Of a DNA stretch of 7,726 nucleotides, positions 1 to 5,855 are shown piece after piece; position 1 is the first letter of the stretch, and each line of letters starts with the position of its first letter. Source of the stretch: Actinomycetes bacterium (lineage in GTDB: Bacteria; Actinomycetota; Acidimicrobiia; Acidimicrobiales; Bog-793); the NCBI GenBank assembly GCA_021785095.1, contig JAJYGM010000566.1, forward strand, positions 1 through 7,726, given 5' to 3'. The position numbers and the translations under genes were made by a program. A model generated the notes under the pieces. That model saw only the letters and a list, made by a program, of their open reading frames with translations. It did no database searches and was not told where the DNA came from.

Positions 1-1195
1 CGAGCGCCTTGTGCAGCTGCTCGTGCACGTGGTAGCGGTCGAAGAGCGACTGACCTTCGGCCCGCGCGTCGAAGAGCTCGACCCGGTCCGCAAGGTCCGG
101 GCTGACCATCTCCACGTAGCCGCGCACCTGGTCGAACAAGATCGGGTCGTCGATGATCACCCCGCGGTACTCGCTGTTCAGCTCCTCACGCAGGATCCGG
201 ACCGCCAGCTCGGGCTCGCTGTACAAGAGGCCTGGCCCGGTCAAACGCGCGGCAGCTCGTTCGATCGAAGCCCACTGCTGGAGCAGCCCCGCGACGTCGC
301 GGCGCAGCTCGTCCTCTGTGGCGCCCTCTGCCGCCGTCCGGACGATCAAGCCGTGGCCAGAGGGACGGACTGCATCCACGATCTTGCGCAGTCGACGCCT
401 CTCGTTGTCCCCAAGCCTCTTGGAGATCCCGACGGCGTCGCTGTTCGGGACGAAGACGGCGAACCGCCCCGGGAGGGACACCTCCTGGGTCAACCGAGCT
501 CCCTTCGCCCCGATCGGGTTCTTCGTCACCTGGCACAGGATCAGCTGGCCCGGCCGGAGGACCTCCTCGATCCTGGGTTCGGGGCCGCGGCCACCGGAGT
601 CGACGTCGTCGGTGTCGTAGCGGACGTCGCCGCGGTAGAGCACGGCGTTCTTCGGAATTCCGATGTCGACGAACGCGGCCTCCATACCAGGAAGCACGTT
701 CTGGACCCGACCTACATAGATGTTCCCGTCGATCTGCGTCGTCTCGTCCTGGGCGTGCGACACGAAGTGCTGGACCAGCGACCGGCCTTCGAGGACCGCG
801 ATCTGGGAGATACCAGGCTGGACGTGGACACAGATCAGATAACGGCCGGTTGAGCGGCCCTTGCGCTCCCTCCCGCCTCGGCGGCGGCGTCGCTTCGACG
901 GTGCCGCGGCAGCGTCGTCCGCGACCGCACCTGCCCCTTCGGCCTCGCCCGCGAAAGGCTTCGGAGAGGCGGAGAGCGGCGCGACGAGTGGTCGTACGAC
1001 GGGTGCGGGCCTCGTGTCACCGATCCGTGGCCGCGCAGGAGCGGGCGCCGACGCCTCCCGCAGCGATTCTGCTTCGCGATGATCTGGGCCGTCACCCGGC
1101 CCGCGGACCGAGCGAACCGGCTCGTCCCTCGCCGGTGCCGCGTCGCCAACCACCGGGGGGGCCGTCGCGGCCCACCCGTTCTCCAGCTCTTCCAT
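1..1195 (-). CDS. rne: Ribonuclease E/G family endoribonuclease, N-terminal 398 residues (truncated by window edge)
   Basis: The frame opens at an ATG (1195-1193) and stays open to base 1, so the C-terminus is outside the window. Family members cleave AU-rich single-stranded RNA in mRNA decay and rRNA/tRNA maturation. Residues 1-100 are Pro/Ala/Glu-rich and look disordered; about 101-118 form a basic patch with five consecutive arginines. The conserved part starts at about 120 (ICVHVQPG). About 155-240 is the S1 RNA-binding domain (GNIYVGRVQNVLPGMEAAFV, then QLILCQVTKNPIGAKGARLT). IVRTAAEGA at 284-292 contains the Arg-Thr pair (286-287) that in E. coli RNase E binds the 5' monophosphate. LNSEYRGVIIDDP follows. 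The catalytic IDVNTG aspartate motif would fall just past the edge. The start has a perfect AAGGAGG 10 nt upstream. Whether to call it rne or rng cannot be settled without the C-terminal half. Confidence 0.93.
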   Translation of the reverse strand, partial: MEELENGWAATAPPVVGDAAPARDEPVRSVRGPGDGPDHREAESLREASAPAPARPRIGDTRPAPVVRPLVAPLSASPKPFAGEAEGAGAVADDAAAAPSKRRRRRGGRERKGRSTGRYLICVHVQPGISQIAVLEGRSLVQHFVSHAQDETTQIDGNIYVGRVQNVLPGMEAAFVDIGIPKNAVLYRGDVRYDTDDVDSGGRGPEPRIEEVLRPGQLILCQVTKNPIGAKGARLTQEVSLPGRFAVFVPNSDAVGISKRLGDNERRRLRKIVDAVRPSGHGLIVRTAAEGATEDELRRDVAGLLQQWASIERAAARLTGPGLLYSEPELAVRILREELNSEYRGVIIDDPILFDQVRGYVEMVSPDLADRVELFDARAEGQSLFDRYHVHEQLHKAL

Positions 1196-1212
1196 GAGGG
1201 AGATCCCTCCTT
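1196..1212 (-). promoter_or_regulatory. Strong Shine-Dalgarno of the RNase E/G gene, overlapped by a small hairpin
   Basis: On the minus strand AAGGAGG (1212-1206) sits 10 nt before the ATG. The sequence GAGGG-ATCT-CCCTC (1209-1196) could fold as a 5-bp stem with a 4-nt loop, ending directly at the start codon and using most of the Shine-Dalgarno as its 5' arm. The pairing is visible in the sequence. That it lowers translation is inference. The Shine-Dalgarno itself supports the choice of start. Confidence 0.6.
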
Positions 1213-1775
1213 CGACGTGTCGTGTCGCCCGCCCTTCGGCGGTGCGGGGCGACGGCACCGGACTCGCGGCCGCAGGCGACCAGCGGCTCCGCCCGGGCGC
1301 CGTCGCGCTCGATCCATTGATGCATCCGGCAGGCCCGTGTGAGCCGCACGCCGGGGCAACGTGCCTCCAGGAGCCCCCTCCGTCGCACACCACGTGGCCG
1401 GGTAGCGAGCTCCGCCTCGAGCCAGGTACTGTCACCGTGGGTCAGCTCGTCGGGCACGCAGTCGGCGTGAGGGAAGACCGCCGGGGCCAGCACTTCGGTT
1501 CGCAGGTCGTCAGGTGCAGGTCGCCCATCGCGCTCCCGCTCGACCTGGGCAGTCGGTACGGCAAGCAGCCGCTCGACCCGCGACGCCAGCTTCTCTGCTG
1601 CCAAACCGAGCACCTCCAGCTCCCAGCTGCCCGATGTTACCTCCTGCTGGACCGTCCCAGACCGTTTCGGGAGCGGCGCGATCGCAAGGGCGTCGAGCCC
1701 CCGCCGGAGGGGAGCCCCAGGACGAGCTCCTCGCTGAGGCCCTGGTCGCCGTCCGCTGAGGAGTTCGACCTCGAG
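1200..1775 (-). pseudogene. Remnant of a TIGR03936/DUF2344 protein (C-terminal two-thirds, frame-disrupted)
   Basis: This family has no settled function; it normally sits beside, or is fused to, a TIGR03960 radical SAM protein and precedes the RNase E/G gene, as here. Family-like blocks in order are LEVELLSG (from 1775), LSEELVLGLPSG (1738-1703, a different frame), then back in the first frame LDALAIAPLPK, TVQQEVTSGSWELEV, RERDGRPAPDDLR, WLEAELATRPRG and RMHQWIERDGARAEPL. The last blocks closely resemble the DUF2344 C-terminus. The usual first 60-70 residues, with a motif like KVRFTSHRD and a GFSPRP segment, are absent. The two frame changes lie near 1750 and in a five-G run near 1700. The first frame also runs without a stop about 100 bp into the RNase gene, so the original stop seems lost. 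An ATG at 1856 could still give a 254-residue shortened protein, so residual expression is possible. The assignment rests on recalled family sequences. Confidence 0.7.
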
Positions 1776-1949
1776 CGCCTCCTTCCACCGCCGGAGGTCG
1801 AACCGTTCGGACCATTGCTGGAAGGTGCATGGCGCCGCTCGCCGCCGACGGGTCATGCCGGCACCTGCACGTGGAGATTGAGCGGCTCGATCCGCGGCCA
1901 GAGTGGCTGAAGCGGGTCAAGGTCCTCAAAAGTCTACGGGGGGCCCCAC
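1773..1949 (-). pseudogene. Remnant of a TIGR03960-type B12-binding radical SAM protein (N-terminal tip plus a C-terminal scrap)
   Basis: Full members are about 600 residues; fewer than 60 codons remain. After a possible GTG at 1949, the reading VGPPVDF shifts frame at a four-T run (1931-1928 on the minus strand). It continues as DLDPLQPLWPRIEPL, then HVQVPA, then an in-frame TGA (1855-1853), then PVGGE. This matches the family N-terminus, recalled as about PRLEPLLPRVQKPxxYVGGE. In another frame, APCTFQQWSERF and DLRRWKEAL (1835-1773) match the segment near the family's C-terminus (recalled as GGRFDGWREHFSYDRW). The B12-binding core, the CxxxCxxC cluster motif and the radical SAM barrel are all missing. 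The GTG is preceded by AAGGAG and overlaps the mrdA stop by 16 nt, suggesting the gene was once translationally coupled to mrdA. Each match is short; their order and setting make the call. Confidence 0.6.
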
Positions 1950-4456
1950 TCGCTCCTTGGAGAGTGCCGGCGCTCGCGCACGGTCTGCACGCGACGTGGC
2001 ACGACCGTGGAGCCCGAGACACCGACTTGACGCGATGTCAGCACGGTCGTGGTCGTGGTCGTCGTCGGCGGCGGGGCGGCTGTGGTCGTGGTCGTCGTCG
2101 GCGGCGGGGCGGCTGTGGTCGTGGTCGTCGTCGGCGGCGGCGGGGTGGTCGTGGTCGTCGTCGGGGCGGTCGTGGTCGTGGTCGGCGGCGGGGCGGTCGT
2201 GGTCGTGGTCGTGGTCGTGGTCGTCGTGGTGGTCGGCGGCGGGGCGGCTGTCGTGGTGGTGGTCGTGGTGGTCGACGACCCCGTACCCGACGCGAGAGGC
2301 GCCGTGCGGGGAGCGAGCTTCGGCTGGTGCGTAGCGGTCGGCAGCTCGAGCGATGCGGACGGCGGGTGCGCGTACAGGTAGTTGAAGATCTTGGCAACTG
2401 CAGGTGCTGCACCGGCCTCCCCGTAGCCTCCTTGGGCGACGGCGACGGCGACCACGTACTGGGTTGTCCCGCTCACAGGGCCGAACCCGACGAACCAGGC
2501 GTTCGGCGCACGCCCGGACCGTGTTGTCGCGGTTGTGGCCGTGCCGGTCTTTCCCGCGATCACATACGAGCTCGGGACCTTCGAGTACTGCTGGAACGTC
2601 CCGTACGCGGTCCCTTTCGGTGTGTGGGTGGCGCCGATGAACCCCTGGAGCATCGCCTGGTAGTCCGTGGGTGTGAGCGAGACGTGTCCGGTCACCTTGG
2701 GCTCGACCCGCTTGACGACTCTGCCTTTCGGGGAGACGACGGCGCCGACGACCTCGGGCTGGTGACGGACCCCGTGATCGGCGAACGTCGCGTACGCGAC
2801 CGCCTCTTCGATGGGCGTGATCACGGTCTCGCCCTGGCCGAACGCCATCTCGATGTTTGTCCCCGGGTACCAGGAGGTGTTCGGGTAGTTCTTCGGTGTG
2901 AGCTGGTGGAGCTTCTCGCGCATCCGCTGGCTGTCCACACGGCCCTGCACCTCTCCGGGCAGGTCGATGCCCGTCAAGTTGCCGTAGCCGTACTCGTGGG
3001 CCACCTTCTGGATCCCTGTGTTTCCGTAACGTGCGCGTGAGAGCCAGAACTGAAGGCCGAGTGTGTAGAAGAAGAAGTCGTCCGACTCGGTAATAGCCAG
3101 CCGAACTGTGATGATCCCGGCGTCGAACGCTGTCGCGTCGTGGAACGTGCACCCCGACGTGCATGTCGGATCGCCGTGCGCCCTGACTGTGAAGACTCCG
3201 GTGTCGTCCTTGGTCGATGTCGGCGTGATGAGCCCGGCCTGCAATGCGGCGGTGGCGGTGGCGAGCTTGAACGTCGACCCGGGGGTGTACAGACCCTGGA
3301 TCGCGTAGTCGTTCAGGGGGCATCCGCCTGTCGCGACGGTGCAACCCGCGCGCAGAGCGTCGTAATTGGACGTCGAGATCCCGCCCACCCACTCTGTGAG
3401 GCTGTAGGTGGGGTAGGAAGCGAGGGCTAGGACGGCACCGGTCCGAGCATCGAGCACGATGGCAGCGCCGTTCGTCGCGCCGGGGTGGGTCCCGCCTGTG
3501 AGCCTGGCACGGTCCGAGAAGATGACTGTGGCGAGGTTTTGCTGGACGTTCTTCTGGAGCCCGCTTGTGATGTTCAGCACCACCGTGTCCCCCTGGACCG
3601 CCCTGGTCTTGCGAACCACTCCGACCTCTGTGCCCGAGGGCGTGACTTCGAGTGTCTCGTGGCCGGCTCTGCCGCGCAGATAGGGCTCTGCTTCGAGCTC
3701 GACGCCGGTCTTCCCGATCACGGACGTCTGCGAGTACCCACCATTCGGATGAGCTTTCAGATATGTCGCTGTGATGGGCCCTGTGTAGCCGAGCACGTGA
3801 GTGCCAGTTGTCCCACCCTGCGGATAATCGCGGACCGTCACCTGGACGACTGTCACGCCAGGGAACTGGGACTGGTGCGCGTCCAGGTACTCGACGACGG
3901 CGGGGGACGCGCTCTGCAGCACGGGGACCGGCTCGTAAGGGCTGTACTGGAGGTCTGTGAGCGCGGCTCGGACCGCTGCCGGCGTGATCCCGCAAAGCGC
4001 AGCCACCTTCCCGACGATGGAGGGGTTCGAGGCGGCTTCAGCCCTCGAGAGCACGACCTCGTTCTCCACCTTGTTGCCGGCGAGCACCGTGTCCTGACGG
4101 TCGACGATGAGCCCCCGAGGCGCCGGGATTGTGACCGTCCGCAGCGAATCCTGGTTGACGGCCGCCGCGTACTGGTGGCGGTCGATGACCTGCAGATCCC
4201 ACAGCCGAAGCACCATGACGCCGAACAGGACGAACACGATCGCAGCCACCACGCGCATGCGCACCCGCGGTCGCGCCGGCACCTCTTCGGGCGACGCGAC
4301 CAGGGCCGCGACGCTGACGGTGCGGCGCGGTCGCATCCGGGGCTGGTGGACCCGGCGCCGGGCGTGAGCCCCGCCCGATCGGGGCTTCCCACGTGCGATC
4401 GCCCTCGGGAACAGCCGGTCGCTCCGGAAGGGGTGGAGGAGGGAGCGGCGCTTCAC
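1934..4456 (-). CDS. mrdA: Penicillin-binding protein 2, class B transpeptidase of the elongasome, with long Thr/Pro tail
   Basis: An 840-residue membrane-anchored DD-transpeptidase that crosslinks peptidoglycan during lateral wall growth. The first 66 residues are a basic, probably cytoplasmic segment; one membrane span follows at about 68-84 (VVAAIVFVLFGVMVL). The PBP dimerisation domain begins near 105 (TIPAPRGLIVDR). The transpeptidase domain carries PGSTFK with catalytic Ser394 and Lys397, a second motif SDD at 458-460 (the SxN position; an SxD form is, as I recall, usual in PBP2) and KTGT at 636-639. Residues 728-804 are low-complexity Thr runs separated by AAPPP, APPP or PPPP; the last 36 are basic. 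The core resembles ordinary PBP2; the tail accounts for about 110 residues of extra length. The GTG start overlaps the mreD stop as GTGA; the Shine-Dalgarno is weak (GGCGGGA), consistent with coupling. An open frame extends upstream to 4984 but would run through mreD. RodA, the usual glycosyltransferase partner, is not adjacent. Confidence 0.95.
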   Translation of the reverse strand: MKRRSLLHPFRSDRLFPRAIARGKPRSGGAHARRRVHQPRMRPRRTVSVAALVASPEEVPARPRVRMRVVAAIVFVLFGVMVLRLWDLQVIDRHQYAAAVNQDSLRTVTIPAPRGLIVDRQDTVLAGNKVENEVVLSRAEAASNPSIVGKVAALCGITPAAVRAALTDLQYSPYEPVPVLQSASPAVVEYLDAHQSQFPGVTVVQVTVRDYPQGGTTGTHVLGYTGPITATYLKAHPNGGYSQTSVIGKTGVELEAEPYLRGRAGHETLEVTPSGTEVGVVRKTRAVQGDTVVLNITSGLQKNVQQNLATVIFSDRARLTGGTHPGATNGAAIVLDARTGAVLALASYPTYSLTEWVGGISTSNYDALRAGCTVATGGCPLNDYAIQGLYTPGSTFKLATATAALQAGLITPTSTKDDTGVFTVRAHGDPTCTSGCTFHDATAFDAGIITVRLAITESDDFFFYTLGLQFWLSRARYGNTGIQKVAHEYGYGNLTGIDLPGEVQGRVDSQRMREKLHQLTPKNYPNTSWYPGTNIEMAFGQGETVITPIEEAVAYATFADHGVRHQPEVVGAVVSPKGRVVKRVEPKVTGHVSLTPTDYQAMLQGFIGATHTPKGTAYGTFQQYSKVPSSYVIAGKTGTATTATTRSGRAPNAWFVGFGPVSGTTQYVVAVAVAQGGYGEAGAAPAVAKIFNYLYAHPPSASLELPTATHQPKLAPRTAPLASGTGSSTTTTTTTTAAPPPTTTTTTTTTTTTTAPPPTTTTTAPTTTTTTPPPPTTTTTTAAPPPTTTTTTAAPPPTTTTTTTVLTSRQVGVSGSTVVPRRVQTVRERRHSPRSEWGPP
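2045..2272 (-). repeat. In-frame minisatellite coding for the PBP2 Thr/Pro/Ala tail
   Basis: The stretch consists of ACC/ACG threonine codon runs interrupted by Ala/Pro blocks. At the 3' end of the tract two 33-bp units (TTTTTTAAPPP, 11 residues) are tandem and nearly or fully identical. Further 5' the units vary in length, with Thr runs of 5 to 13 residues. It lies wholly inside the mrdA frame. On the plus strand the same bases read as GGTCGT-rich DNA, which yields misleading poly-Arg and poly-Val frames. Such tracts change length easily by slippage, and short-read assemblies may also collapse them. Confidence 0.9.
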
Positions 4457-4971
4457 CGCATCCCGCCCGCGACGGACCGCTCGTCGGGCGACGTGAGCGC
4501 CCAGCGCATGAGGCGCACCGTCGGTCCTGCGAGCAGCGCGTTCGGGACTGCCACGACGACGACGACGAGCGCCAGGTTCACATGGAGGAACTGGGACTCC
4601 CCGAGCACCGCGCCGAGCACCGCGTACAGCATGACCGCGACCGCGCTCGCGCCGAGCGCGACCACGGTCGGGAGCCCGCGCACCTCGCGCACCAGACTGC
4701 CCGAGATCGCCCCCACTCCGAAGCCGACGACCGTCCCGACCAGGGCGCTCAACCCGAGTGGCGTCGGCGTGAGCAGATCCGCGGCAAAGCCCGCCACGAA
4801 CCCGACCGCTGCCCCCTCGACCGGTCCGGCGACCACTCCGGCTGCGATGGGCAGGAGGAACATGATGTCCGGCGACATGCCGCCGAGGCGGACGTCGAGG
4901 ACGACGGTCTCCTGGGCGAGCAGCGCGACGGCGACGGCGAGAAGCACCCGGACGACGGCATGGCCGCTCAC
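4453..4971 (-). CDS. mreD: Rod shape-determining protein MreD
   Basis: A 172-residue, almost entirely hydrophobic integral membrane protein. Segments at about 5-25, 33-48, 50-67, 75-95, 103-125 and 135-155 look like membrane spans. MreD joins MreC and the PBP2/RodA synthase to cytoplasmic MreB in the elongasome. Sequence similarity in this family is low, so the call rests on size, hydrophobicity, the family-like SPDIMFLLPIAAGVVAGP and GFVAGFAADLLTPTPLG segments, and position between mreC and mrdA. The start is GTG, 16 bp after the mreC stop, with GGAG close upstream. The stop TGA overlaps the GTG of mrdA by 4 bp (GTGA), a normal sign of coupled translation. Confidence 0.93.
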   Translation of the reverse strand: MSGHAVVRVLLAVAVALLAQETVVLDVRLGGMSPDIMFLLPIAAGVVAGPVEGAAVGFVAGFAADLLTPTPLGLSALVGTVVGFGVGAISGSLVREVRGLPTVVALGASAVAVMLYAVLGAVLGESQFLHVNLALVVVVVAVPNALLAGPTVRLMRWALTSPDERSVAGGMR

Positions 4972-4987
4972 CGCTCCGCTGCACCCC

Positions 4988-5839
4988 TCACGACGAGCCG
5001 GACCACAAGATCACCTCCACGTAGCTCAACGCGTTCAGGTCGGCGAGGGGCTTCGCCCACACCTGCTTGTCGGCGGCCCCGACCACGCTGTGAACGGACG
5101 TCACCCGGGCGACCGGGATCCCCGGGGGGAGCGCAGCCCCCTGAAGTCCGCTGGTCTCGATCAGCTCCCCGCGCGAGACCGTCGCTGTCGAGGGCACGTA
5201 CTGGATCTGGAGCGATCGGCTCGGACCCGCTCCTTCCAACGTCGCCTGCTGCTGGTGGCCGAACGACACGCCGATCTCGGACTTCCCGTCGGTGAGCAGC
5301 CGGACCGTCGCGTTGCCGTGATGCACTGTCACGACCTCGCCGACGAGCCCGCCTGGCCCGACCACCGGGTCACCCAGACGGACGCCTTGGTCACCGCCCT
5401 TGTCGATGTTGACGGTCGCAGCGAAGTTCGAGACGTTCTGGGCTGTCACCTCTGCGACGACCGCCGGGAGGGAGACGATCGACGGCAGCCTGTCGGTCGC
5501 TTGCAGCCGCTCGAGCTCGATCAACTGCCGCTGGCCGGCCGCGACGGCCGACCGCTGTCCCTCGATCGCGAGGATCTGGTTCTGGAGCTTCTGGTTCTCT
5601 CGCTCGAGCGAGCCGTAGTAGATCGCGCCGGCGAAGAATCGGCCGACCGGGTCGAGCACGTCGTTCACTCCACGTCGCAGCGGTGAGTAGATGTCGTTCG
5701 CCAGTGACCTCATTCCGGACGTGAGGAAGTGGGCGCGACCCGTCTCGTCGAGCGTGATGATGGTGACCGAGAGGAGCAGCAGGAGGACCAGGGTCGCAAG
5801 GGTCCGGCGCGAGCGCCGAGGTCGTGCCACCCTCACCAC
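4988..5839 (-). CDS. mreC: Cell shape-determining protein MreC
   Basis: A 283-residue bitopic membrane protein that activates the PBP2/RodA wall synthase from the extracytoplasmic side. A basic N-terminus (1-12) precedes one membrane span (13-30). A Leu/Gln/Glu-rich stretch at about 74-113 (LERENQKLQNQILAIEGQ) looks like the dimerising coiled coil. The beta-barrel domains follow from about 125, with hallmark NIDKGGDQGVRLGDPVVGP and GGLVGEVV (144-170), ETSGLQGAALPPGIPVARV (228-246) and a closing ADLNALSYVEVIL. No Thr-rich tail is present, unlike PBP2. The start is a GTG 16 bp after the mreB stop; a second in-frame GTG follows at once, so the true start could be one codon later. The ribosome-binding region (GGTCGGAA) lies in a small possible hairpin. 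Confidence 0.95.
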   Translation of the reverse strand: MVRVARPRRSRRTLATLVLLLLLSVTIITLDETGRAHFLTSGMRSLANDIYSPLRRGVNDVLDPVGRFFAGAIYYGSLERENQKLQNQILAIEGQRSAVAAGQRQLIELERLQATDRLPSIVSLPAVVAEVTAQNVSNFAATVNIDKGGDQGVRLGDPVVGPGGLVGEVVTVHHGNATVRLLTDGKSEIGVSFGHQQQATLEGAGPSRSLQIQYVPSTATVSRGELIETSGLQGAALPPGIPVARVTSVHSVVGAADKQVWAKPLADLNALSYVEVILWSGSS

Positions 5840-5841
5840 TT

Positions 5842-5855
5842 CCGACCCGCGTCGG
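5842..5855 (-). promoter_or_regulatory. Small hairpin filling the mreB-mreC spacer
   Basis: Minus strand CCGAC-GCGG-GTCGG is a perfect 5-bp stem with a 4-nt loop. It occupies 14 of the 16 bases between the mreB stop and the mreC GTG, and its 3' arm is the only Shine-Dalgarno-like sequence for mreC. It might limit mreC translation relative to mreB, or be melted by ribosomes finishing mreB. There is no T-run, so it is not a terminator. A chance hairpin in GC-rich DNA is possible. Confidence 0.45.

Noticed and set aside
11..853. 280-residue plus-strand frame at the left edge
   Set aside because: It is antisense to the RNase E/G frame, which matches the family over its conserved blocks.
2045..2272. 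Possible CRISPR-like or non-coding tandem array
   Set aside because: Units are irregular, have no unique spacers and stay in frame as a Thr/Pro protein tail.
2049..2381. Plus-strand frame with poly-Val runs that could be mistaken for a membrane protein
   Set aside because: Another shadow of the same Thr codon repeat.
1829..3040. 403-residue plus-strand frame with long Arg/Gly runs resembling an RGG RNA-binding protein
   Set aside because: The Arg/Gly tract is the reverse complement of the Thr/Pro codon repeat in mrdA; the rest is antisense to the PBP2 domain.
1926..3995. 689-residue minus-strand frame inside mrdA
   Set aside because: Out of frame with PBP2, Arg/His/Asp-rich and without domains. 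Only its last few codons matter, as the possible original start of the radical SAM remnant.
4454..4984. Extending mrdA to the upstream start at 4984
   Set aside because: The extension is Arg/Gly-rich and overlaps all of mreD. The GTGA overlap at 4456 gives a normal start.
3485..5686. 733-residue plus-strand open frame antisense to mrdA, mreD and mreC
   Set aside because: It lies opposite well-supported genes, has no recognisable domain and is the kind of stop-free shadow expected in GC-rich DNA.
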